NCBI GenBank assembly: GCA_000310025.1
Contig: FN648707.1
Coordinates: 428,706 to 439,945, forward strand
Direction: 5' to 3'
DNA length: 11,240 bases
From: Ectocarpus siliculosus
Taxonomy: Eukaryota > Sar > Phaeophyceae > Ectocarpales > Ectocarpaceae
Each line of letters starts with the position of its first letter. The stretch's first letter is position 1. Below, in pieces: positions 1 to 6,831 of this stretch. The notes beneath the pieces were generated by a model. That model made no database searches. It saw nothing but the letters and a program-made list of their open reading frames with translations, and was not told the DNA's origin. The position numbers and the translations under genes are program-made.

Positions 1-170
1 GGGTTGTTGTTGGGTTGGGTTGGGTGTAGGGTGTGGGTCGGGTCAGTCGGTCGGTCGATCGTTCGGACGGGTTGGGGTAGGGTTGGGGTTGGGTTGTGTG
101 TAGGGTATAGGGTAGAGTAGGGTTGGGTTCGGTCGGTCGGTCGGTCGGTCGGTCGGCGGTCGGTTTGTCC
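1..170. repeat. G-rich degenerate telomere-like / minisatellite DNA
   Basis: The + strand is almost only G and T, built of variants of TTGGG, TAGGGT and GGTC. TAGGGT occurs several times between about 25 and 125, and a clean tetranucleotide run of seven TCGG units lies at 129-156. The units are too irregular for an active telomere, but the composition resembles subtelomeric or interstitial telomere-like DNA, or a simple-sequence expansion. Runs of three or more G at short spacing could form G-quadruplexes. The opposite-strand open frame here encodes only Pro/Thr/Asn/Arg low complexity and is not a gene. Confidence 0.75.
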
Positions 171-425
171 GTCGATTGGGCGGGCTGATTCGAAAGGACT
201 TCTTCGTGGTCGCTCGGCTCCTGTGCGTCACTTTTCTATCTACATGTTTGTGGCGGAGTGTTTTTGCGCGTTGCCAAATTGCTGTGTGGTTCTTTGTTCT
301 TTGGAGAGAGAGGTCTTCATTGGGGCGTCGTGTTGGTTGAAAGTGCCGCCCTGCATGTTGCAGTCGGTTCACTTGGGATCGGGCGGATTTTGGGCGTTGT
401 TTTCTTGCTCTAGGTGTTGATGGGT
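171..425. other. Non-repetitive patch between G-rich blocks, no gene seen
   Basis: About 255 bases of normal complexity separate the two G-rich blocks. The longest open frame is a 65-codon + strand frame at 223-420 that is Cys-rich, resembles no family I know and has a poor composition for a gene. I see no tRNA cloverleaf, promoter or transposon end. It may be host intergenic DNA or the remains of an older insertion. Confidence 0.4.
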
Positions 426-430
426 CCGTC

Positions 431-602
431 TTTGCCCGACCGACCGTATCCGGTTGGGTTGAATAAATTGGGTTGGGTCGGGTTGGATTGGGTGGGGTTG
501 GCGGGCTGGGTTCTGTTTCGGGGGGGTTGGGTTTAGTTTTGTTGGGTTGTGTATTTGAGTCGCGGCTTGGGTTGGGTTGGGTCGGGTCGGGTTGGGTTGT
601 GT
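431..602. repeat. Second G-rich TTGGG/GTCGG low-complexity block
   Basis: This block repeats the composition of the first 170 bases: GGGTTGGGT, GGGTCGGGT and GGGTTGGAT variants on the + strand, with long G runs near 519-526. It ends abruptly at about 602, where balanced-composition DNA with hairpins starts. That makes 602/603 a candidate left boundary of the retrotransposon or of what remains of its LTR. No second LTR is available in the window to confirm this. Confidence 0.7.
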
Positions 603-657
603 TATAGGATTCAGATGTGTAGACGGAACATAGAAGAGCTTGGTTCCTTCTAGAAGG

Positions 658-681
658 CGCGGAGAGATGTAACTCTCCGCG
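658..681 (+). other. Perfect hairpin in leader
   Basis: CGCGGAGAG at 658-666 is exactly complementary to CTCTCCGCG at 673-681, giving a 9-bp GC-rich stem with a six-base loop ATGTAA. It lies 67 bases before the likely gag start. It could be part of an LTR R/U5 or of the retroelement RNA leader. No U run follows it, so it does not look like a terminator. Confidence 0.6.
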
Positions 682-691
682 GAAGGATAAA

Positions 692-744
692 AAGCAGGGG
701 ACAGGATCTAGTAGCCCCTGCTTGTGCAGAGGATCCTGTGCCCC
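692..744 (+). promoter_or_regulatory. Two mutually exclusive hairpins just before gag
   Basis: AAGCAGGGG at 692-700 pairs perfectly with CCCCTGCTT at 715-723. The overlapping segment GGGGACAGGATC at 697-708 can instead pair with GATCCTGT-G-CCCC at 732-744, with a single bulged G at 740. The same GGGG tract is used in both, so only one fold can exist at a time. The structure ends three bases before the ATG at 748. An A-rich stretch ATAAAAAG at 687-694 could be a weak TATA-like element. A role in translation, packaging or dimerisation of the element RNA is possible but only inferred. Confidence 0.45.
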
Positions 745-927
745 TTGATGTCATTCCTACCGATACCCAAGGCAACAGCTACTGCTGCTGCTGTTCTACA
801 AGAGTAACAACAAGTGAGTTCTTCTTCACGGGTCAACCAGACTCCATCACGCGTGCATACCACACTTGGCGTCGTCGGCAGGACGCCCTCGGCTTCGGCC
901 GCCACCCCTGCTTCGGCAGTACCCCCG

Positions 928-963
928 GCTTCGGCCACGGCTTCGGCCACGGCTCCGGCCACG
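928..963 (+). repeat. Three 12-bp tandem units in gag
   Basis: GCTTCGGCCACG is repeated three times, the third copy with a C for T, in frame and encoding Ala-Ser/Pro-Ala-Thr. A similar Ser-Ala repeat based on TCAGCTTCGGCT occurs at about 6268-6302 in the linker before the NADAR domain. Both look like slippage-made disordered linker. Confidence 0.65.
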
Positions 964-1086
964 GCTGCACCTCTCTCCTGCCCGCGGTGGGTCCTGGCAG
1001 CCCTGTGGGACGTCATGTCCGCGGATGCGCGCTCGACCGCATGGACGGACGCCGTTCGCATGGCGAGCGGCGCCGCCGTCGATGCC

Positions 1087-1370
1087 GACCGAGCGGCCGC
1101 TAGACAAGCCCAGGACGACCTAGCCGACGAAGAGTTCCACCAGGAAGTTTCCGTCCGAGAGGAGGAGCTTAGGCTCCTGCGAGCGACGCGCGCTTCTAAC
1201 GCGAAGCAAATCATCGATCTCGAGGCGCTTCAAAAGAAATGAGAACAACAGCGGAGTCAACTGGCCGCCACCCTGACTGCAGACCGGCGCCAGGAGGACG
1301 CGCTTGTCGAAGCGGGCCGCAAGGCCGGAAAACGACGGGAGCAGGACCTCCGCGAACGTGAGGAGCGGTC
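1087..1370 (+). other. Predicted coiled coil in Gag N-terminal part
   Basis: The frame-1 product here is rich in Glu, Arg, Gln, Lys, Ala and Leu with regularly spaced Leu/Ile/Val, as in a long alpha-helical coiled coil. The TGA at 1240-1242 lies in the middle, and the helix continues on its other side in the same frame, which argues that the stop is a mutation (CGA to TGA would be one CpG transition). Such a segment would serve Gag oligomerisation. Confidence 0.55.
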
Positions 1371-3451
1371 GTCCCACGTCTCGGGAGTCGGCGGGCGAGC
1401 TTCTTCGGCACCGACCACCTCTGCCGCTTCGTCTCGAACGTATGCGGCTGCAGCTTCGACAAGCCCGGTCACCCGCTCCTCGTCGTCGCGACGTGGCCCT
1501 ATCACGTTCGAGTCTGGTGATTTCAGGTTTACCCCGGCTAAGCTAGCAGATGTAGCGCAATACCAGCAATTCAACTTCCTTCCTGGGGATAGCCAATCGG
1601 TCAGGGACTTGGCCACGGAAATGGCCATCGCGTTGCCGGCGGCCGCCACCATACAGGAGGCGGTGAATGTGGCTAACGCCTCCCGTCCGGATCTTCGGGA
1701 TCTGGCCGGCCGTTTCCTCGCTGGGATGCGGACGGCCAACGCCCGTGCCACTGCTCCGGTGGTGTACCCTGGCTGCAGCGGTCCGCCTTTAGAGGCTTCC
1801 TATGTGTTCCAGCAGCCGGCGCCGGGTCGCGTCAAGCAGGCGCAACCGAGTCGGGAGAGTGGTCCTGGTAGCTCGGGCGAGGAGTCGGGCTGGAGCTCGG
1901 CCGGAGCATCGCGTCGACCCCCGGCGCCTTCGTCCTCTTCGGTGGGCGGTAGCCGGGAGAGAAAGGTGGCCAAGCGTGGCGGGGATGGCGCTCGTGGCTC
2001 CAAGAACAAGAGTGGGACCGGGTCGGGCTCGGACACCAGCTTGTCCCGCAAGTCGGGCCGCCAAAGGCAAGTAGTTCCGTCTCTTATGAACGCGACTTTG
2101 GGTGCTCGTTTCTTTTTGCGTGATGATTTTGTTCCTCCGGCTTCGGCCCCCCCCGTTTCTTCGGAAACTGTTGCACCTCCTGTTTTTTCTACCGCTGATT
2201 ATGCTGTAGGCTCAGGAATCGCACACAACCCCGGGTTCTCAAACCCCACCCCCCCTTCGACTTTTGTGCCCGTACAAGATGTTCATCATGTTGTACCGTC
2301 TTGGGATCGTGTTCCGCCTGCTGCTCCTTCGGTTGCAGCTGCTGCACCCCCTGTCGTTTCGGATGATAGTGTCTTGCCACTTTCTTCCAACATTGCACAT
2401 GCTCGTCAAGCCACAGTAGATGCGGCTGCTTCGGCAGTTCGCAAGGCTCACGTAGTTACTGTCCAACGGGCGTACATCACTCTGAACTTGAAAAAAGTTG
2501 GAAATGTCGCTACCATGCCCTTCCCTTCAACTTTGTTGCCTGGGGACGGCTACCAACAGCTCATCCGCACAACACGAACGGCCTTGTCCGACATATTGTT
2601 GCTGTGTGATGACCAAAGCGAAGGGTTGGACAGTACTGATTACGTGCCTGGATGGGAACGGCCTCTCGAAAAGAAACTTTCGGGTGCGATCACCCCTGAC
2701 AAGCCCTCTACTGCCGATCTTGTCCTTTCCATTGCTGATTACTTTCAGCAGGTGAAGAGAAGCTTGGACGGTGGCGCCACCGGACCAGAAGCTTTTCAGT
2801 TGCTGTTGCGTCATCTTGCGGAGCAATTTGATGTCGGCGACCGTCAAGAGTCTTTTTTGAGGCTACAACAATTTGGAGTAGCAGATGGTACTTCTTTCGC
2901 GGATTTACCTTCGTGCTTTTCGTTTGTTGGTTTCGTCTGTGACTGGCTCTGAGCGTACTTTGGCCCCTAGCGTATCCATGGTTCTAGAAATAGTGCGGCA
3001 TTCGGTCTGCAAGCAATTTCCGAGTTTGTCTCCGATTTTGTACCCGGGTGCTCTGGCCACGTTCGTCACTCCCTTTGCGTCGATTGCGGATATGTGGGAG
3101 GCGTTCGCGCCTCTAGCGACAAATAAAACCCCGGCTATCGGCGGTTCATATTATTTTTCGTTGTCTTCGACGCGTGGCTCCTCGCAGCCTCGGCGGTCCC
3201 AACACCGCGCCCCCGCGCCTTCGGGCCAGTGGGCACCAGGTTCCGCTCAGAACCCTGTAGTTTTGCCGGTACAATCGCACGATGCTGACCCTTTCACACG
3301 CAACTATAATTCTTGGCCTGCTTCGCAATCCGATTGGTCTGATGTATACGCTCTCACTTCTAGCTTTCGCAACACGGAGGATCCTTTTTTGTGGACTCCT
3401 TTGTTGACACAAGAGGCTCGTTCGCAAGCCTTCCGCGAAAACAGGAATCGC

Positions 3452-3493
3452 TGTCTGAACTGCTCGGATGAAGACCATTCCATGAAGCAATGC
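3452..3493 (+). other. CCHC zinc knuckle of Gag nucleocapsid
   Basis: Frame 2 encodes CLNCSDEDHSMKQC, which fits C-X2-C-X4-H-X4-C exactly, the retroviral/retrotransposon nucleocapsid knuckle that binds the element RNA. It is preceded by an Arg/Asn-rich stretch and followed by a long Arg/Ser/Asn/His-rich tail, also typical of nucleocapsid. Only one knuckle is present. Confidence 0.92.
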
Positions 3494-4053
3494 GTTGCAC
3501 CGTTCACGAATTCTAGTGGGTTGTTGAACCCAGAGTTGGGTCTCCTCAATGACGATTCTGCTGCTTTTAGACGTTGGCAAGGCCGTATGCGGTCTTTTCG
3601 ACGAAAAAGTGCGGACAACCGCCAAAACAATCAGGGTAGACGCCACCAGCGCTCTTCCTCTTCGTCCTCTCAGCGTCGAAACCACGCTGGGAATCGCCGT
3701 TCCGACGGTGGGAGTTCCCCTCACACTCATCAGACACAATCGCACAACAGTGGGTATGCCCCAGGAAATTCTGCGGGTAACTCTAACCCTCAGCAACATC
3801 CTTCGATCAACACCAACTACACTGGTGCTCTGTCCCTCTATCAACCACAAACACATGCACACACCGGTCCTTCGTCTGGCATCATGGTTTCGACCAATCA
3901 CAATGCCCGTCAACCTGGCAACTTCCAAAATGGTGGCCGTTCTCGCAGCGGATGGGTGGTGGTTCTCCTACTTCCCCCGGACCGCCCTCAGCATCTTCGG
4001 GGACCTCGTCTCGTTCATCACAAGACGCTCGTGTGTCACGCCCTGTTGCCCCT

Positions 4054-4187
4054 AATACTTCGGTTTTATGCAACAACGACAATACTTCGGTATCTGTCGC
4101 GCCGTCACACACTGTTGCCTCTAGCACTGCGGTCCTACGCAACGATAACCACACTTCGGTGAATGTTATCCCTTCTGGTACTTCGGT
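4054..4187 (+). repeat. Diverged repeats encoding Asn/Thr-Ser-Val motifs
   Basis: Copies of a unit centred on ACTTCGGT recur at about 4054, 4081, 4150 and 4178, with a further copy at 5312-5319 across the nested transposon. In the Gag frame each encodes Thr-Ser-Val, often preceded by Asn-Asn-Asp-Asn or Asn-Asp-Asn-His. This shared motif on both sides of 4200-5301 is independent evidence that the two sides were once contiguous. Confidence 0.6.
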
Positions 4188-4196
4188 GCCGCGCAA

Positions 4197-4199
4197 TAA
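4197..4199. repeat. Target-site duplication TAA, left copy
   Basis: TAA lies directly outside the left GGGT end of the nested element and matches TAA at 5302-5304 outside the right ACCC end. A 3-bp TAA/TTA duplication is the signature of PIF/Harbinger transposition. Confidence 0.7.
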
Positions 4200-4220
4200 G
4201 GGTGCTTCTTATCGACCAAT

Positions 4221-4330
4221 AAAACACGAAAAAAAACGAAACCGTGTTTTCTTGAACATATATAGAGGCGTTTTTCCCCGAAAGCGTGAAAGGAAGGAGC
4301 CGTGTTTTTTGGGGGCTTGCTACTTTCACG
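4221..4330. repeat. Subterminal inverted repeats of the nested transposon
   Basis: AAAACACG at 4221-4228 is the exact inverse of CGTGTTTT at 4243-4250, and CGTGAAAG at 4285-4292 is the exact inverse of CTTTCACG at 4323-4330. The CACG/CGTG core recurs near the right end, for example CCGTG at about 5259-5263. Short subterminal repeats of this sort often serve as transposase binding sites. Confidence 0.5.
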
Positions 4331-4599
4331 AATACGTGTTTTTGACAGAAGCATCGGACAAGCGCACCGCGGGCGCTGTAACATCACTGAGAACGCTAGA
4401 AAGACCTGCCAGACTCACGTCCAGGTCTGTTGTGGAGATGGACAAGCGGCAGAAGCGGCGTTCAGTCCGTTCTTGGCCCAAAACTAGGCATTGCGTGGTG
4501 CTCTCGTCTTCAACTGCTGCTGTTGGTGCTTCGGGATTTTTTTCAATCACACATAGCAAACACGGAAACAGTAGAACGAGCGCAGCAGCAGCAGCAAGA

Positions 4600-4642
4600 C
4601 CTCCAACGCGCTGATCCCTTCGGTTCGGCTGTCCATATGATA
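4600..4642 (+). repeat. Internal direct repeat of nested transposon, copy A
   Basis: This segment matches 4829-4871 at 32 of 43 positions, and most differences are transitions. Both copies are preceded by a CAG-rich stretch and end at a TATATGAT/CATATGAT motif. The offset is 229 bases. It indicates an old internal duplication. Confidence 0.55.
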
Positions 4643-4828
4643 CCATCTCCCGGCGCCGTGCTGCTTCGTGGGTATTGGGTGCTTGGGTGCTGCTCGATAA
4701 AGTGTGTTAGAGACGTGTGCCACCTCACCAAAATGCCGTTGGAAAAAATGCGGCGAGATGATGCGTTTGTTTTTGGTCGGACGCATCAACATCAATCCAC
4801 GGCACCACGCAGCAGTAGAGCAACAGGG

Positions 4829-4871
4829 CCTCCGACACGCTAATTCTTTCGGATTGGCCATCTATATGATG
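4829..4871 (+). repeat. Internal direct repeat of nested transposon, copy B
   Basis: This is the partner of 4600-4642, in the same orientation and with the same upstream CAG-rich context. No coding frame is conserved between the copies, so this looks like a non-coding duplication inside a MITE. Confidence 0.55.
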
Positions 4872-5301
4872 CTGGCCGTCAGCGCGGCTGCCGCCCTATG
4901 ATTGTTCAGCTCGTCTACGTTTGGGTAGGTGGTGGTCAAAGATGGGAGTCGCAACCGTGAAAAATGAGCTGGCAAACTGAAGAAATCGCAAGCAACACCC
5001 AGGTGGCGACACTCTGCGCTGAGCCTGTTGTTGCTGAAAACTGAAAACAGCAGGCCAGGTGGACGGGATCTTTCTAAGTGTGTTGTCCTCTGTGTCGGGT
5101 GCTGCTCATTGCGCTTTCACCGCTGCTCTATGGTGAGCAATACCATGTCAACCTGTCGTGTATCGAGCAAAACGTGTATTCAGGGAAGGAAACGTGCCTT
5201 TCGCGATGACATCACGATTAGAACAAGCGAAAAATAATCGGATCTTCTTTTCACCGTTCCGTGAAAAAAGCGTTTTTTTTTCGTTGCGTTAACAATAACC
5301 C

Positions 5302-5304
5302 TAA
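5302..5304. repeat. Target-site duplication TAA, right copy
   Basis: This TAA directly follows the terminal ACCC of the nested element and repeats 4197-4199. Together they give the 3-bp duplication expected for PIF/Harbinger. Confidence 0.7.
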
Positions 5305-6376
5305 CAACCATACTTCGGTACCCGTTGTTTCCCCCAGTGTCGATCAGGTCGGTATCCAGACATACGCTCTCGTCCCACCTTTTACATCACACTCATCGTC
5401 TGCCACTTCTGCGTCCCTGCCTCTTCGGGCTGGCGCTCCGTCAGAAATTAACCAGTCTCGTGCGAGTGCTGTCTTGAGGTACGGGAACAGAACCGTAGGA
5501 CCTTCGGGGCCATCGAGTACCGCTCGTTTGTCGGGCACCGCTAGTTCGCTCCCCCCGTCGTCTGCAGATCAGACCGGCCGTAGCCATGCGCTTTGGACGA
5601 TTGAAGAGGAATCGCCTGAATTGGTTACCTCGGGTGAATCTTCGGATACGCTCAACTCGTCTGTGCTCGCTTCCGTTGAGGGTTCGCCCTCGATTGTTGC
5701 ACCGGTAGCTAACTTGACTGGTTCCGACCGGCAAGTTACAGGGTCAAATTCGCCTGGCTTCGAATCGCGTTGTTCTCTTGGTCCTGACCGCCGAACATCA
5801 TCAGATTCCGCCACGAGATATTTCGACCATGGATCGTCTTCGGACGCTCCATCCCTTCCGACGCACGCTCGCCCCACGGCGCCCAATACCAGGCCGCTGC
5901 GACCGACGTCGACAGTGTTGACACCACCGCTTCGGAAGGACCCTCCCGGAGTGACCTCCGAACAGCCGGCGGTCTCGCGTACCTTGTCACGGAGGAATGG
6001 CCAGGAGCACCACGCCCGGTTTGGTTCTTTAACCGACCCGGCCTTGGCGGCCGTTCCTAGCGAAAGCAACCTGTTGAATGACACCTTACGAGGCGTTTCT
6101 TCAGGTTTAGAATTGGGGCGCACCCAGCGTGATGTCGCTGGCCCAAATATTGCGAACAATTCGGCTCCCGTCGATTCTTCGCCGGTCTCTGACATACCCG
6201 AGACCGTCCCCATGGACGTTCACGCCGTAAATTACATTGCGGGCGTTTCGGCTGCCTCCGCTTCGACTACATCAGCTTCGGCTGCAACCTCAGCTTCGGC
6301 TGACCGCACTCCAGGTGTTTCGACTCCTGCAGTTCCCGCTGTCTTCGACCCGTCTAACGAATATTGTATTTCTGAC
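5305..6376 (+). pseudogene. Gag-to-NADAR linker, Ser/Thr/Pro-rich
   Basis: Frame 2 is open from the nested-transposon junction through 6477 and encodes about 357 residues rich in Ser, Thr, Pro, Ala, Gly and Asp, with no recognisable domain and a low-complexity Ala/Ser/Thr repeat near 6245-6302. It continues the Gag tail left of the insertion and runs without a stop into the NADAR domain, so gag and pol share one frame here. The apparent start of this open frame at 5261 is a GTG inside the nested transposon and is not a real start. It is called broken only because the upstream part cannot be read through. It is probably a disordered spacer cleaved by the element's protease. Confidence 0.65.
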
Positions 6377-6831
6377 ATGGTCTTCTTTTGGCAGCCTCCC
6401 TCTCCTTTTTCCCAGTGGACACCGTCGACTTTTGTGGTCGATGGAGTGGTATACTCGTGTGCTGAGCAGTTTTTGCGGAAAAAGCTCGTATTTTCGAAGA
6501 CCATTGCGCTTTACAAAACATCATGCGCGTGTCCGATCCTGCCTTACACAAGAAGTTTGGCCGCGGTGTCTGTGGTTTCGACCCATCTCTTTGGGAACAC
6601 GAGCGCGAAAATATTGTGCTCACTGGCTCTTACGCAAAATTTAGTCAAAACTCCGAGTTGCGCGAGCATCTTCTCGGATCTGGCGACAAAATCCTTGCCG
6701 AAGCTAGCCCCTACGACCGTATTTGGGGCATTGGCCTTCAAGCCGATGATCCTGACGCTCTATCCACCTCTCGATGGCGCGGCCTCAATTTGTTGGGCAA
6801 TGCCCTTCAACGAGTACGCAGTCTTTTGCGA
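6377..6831 (+). other. NADAR domain (YbiA-like ADP-ribose eraser family), split by a frameshift
   Basis: NADAR proteins cleave N-glycosidic bonds: bacterial YbiA-type members act on riboflavin pathway intermediates, and others remove ADP-ribose from guanine bases modified by DarT-type toxins. The N-terminal part is in frame 2, with an SPFSQWTPSTFVVDGVVYS core and the Ala-Glu-Gln-Phe that holds the family's key Glu (codon 6464). The rest is in frame 1: an AEKARIF-like helix, GFDPSLWEHERENIVLTGSY, AKFSQNSELREHLLGSGDK, ASPYDRIWGIGLQADDPDAL and SRWRGLNLLGNAL. These are the complete family motifs in the usual order over about 150 residues, the normal full length. The frame changes by -1 at about 6475-6484, one residue short of the usual spacing, so this copy is probably inactivated there. 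No host intron or transposon end surrounds it; frames 2 and 1 continue into the Gag linker and protease, so it is part of the polyprotein. Family assignment is very sure, its role is not. Confidence 0.93.

Larger units (their letters stand above)
748..4199 (+). pseudogene. gag: gag region of the Ty3/gypsy element, broken
   Basis: Gag would coat the element RNA in virus-like particles. The start chosen is ATG 748, the first ATG after in-frame stops at 709-714. Frame 1 then runs through TAA 805-807 and TGA 1240-1242, each one C-to-T change from a Gln or Arg codon, with the same protein style on both sides. An Ala/Ser-rich part (about 814-1000) is followed by a charged coiled coil (about 1087-1370), a Ser/Gly/Lys/Arg-rich stretch (about 1810-2080), and a Gag-core-like helical region (about 2400-3140). 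At 2904-2906 one extra T moves the sensible frame to 2, which carries the CCHC knuckle at 3452-3493 and a basic Arg/Ser/Asn/His-rich tail. Near 3944-3965 it returns to frame 1. The tail is interrupted at 4200 by a nested transposon and resumes at 5305. If TAA 805 were genuine, the next in-frame ATG is 1015. At over 1,100 codons this is long for a Ty3/gypsy Gag. Confidence 0.75.
4200..5301. mobile_element. Non-autonomous PIF/Harbinger-like DNA transposon nested in gag
   Basis: This 1,102-bp block interrupts the Gag frame. The left end begins GGGTGCTTCTTATCG and the reverse complement of the right end begins GGGTTATTGTTAACG, 11 of 15 matching, followed on both sides by an A-rich run ending in ACG. 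The flanks are TAA on both sides (4197-4199 and 5302-5304). Taking out the block plus one TAA joins frame 1 on the left to frame 2 on the right exactly, continuing an Asn/His-Thr-Ser-Val repeat. The inside has no recognisable DDE transposase or Myb-like gene; open frames (up to 137 codons) look random. It therefore seems to be a large MITE mobilised by a transposase elsewhere. An intron is unlikely because neither boundary has GT or AG. The weak inverted repeats leave some doubt about the superfamily. Confidence 0.72.

Noticed and set aside
129-156. Short direct repeats as a CRISPR array
   Set aside because: TCGG units are contiguous with no spacers; this is a tetranucleotide microsatellite.
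43-372. 109-codon - strand frame rich in Pro, Thr, Asn, Arg
   Set aside because: It is the complement of the TTGGG/TCGG simple repeats and has no protein-like sequence.
641-660. TGGTTCCTTCTAGAAGG as a tRNA primer-binding site
   Set aside because: It begins with TGG, but the preceding bases do not end in CA, no LTR can be defined, and I could not match it to a particular tRNA 3' end with confidence.
738-1103. 121-codon frame-3 reading frame as an alternative N-terminal protein
   Set aside because: It starts at GTG, is Gly/His/Cys low complexity in the repeated part and lacks the coiled-coil pattern that frame 1 shows across the same DNA.
4430-4843. 137-codon frame as a transposase or host gene inside the nested element
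   Set aside because: It has no DDE or DNA-binding motifs, contains a poly-Gln run from the CAG repeat, and covers one of two direct repeats without conserving the frame in the other.
4200-5301. Intron in gag
   Set aside because: Neither edge has GT or AG at the positions that restore the frame, whereas inverted repeats and a TAA duplication do fit a transposon.
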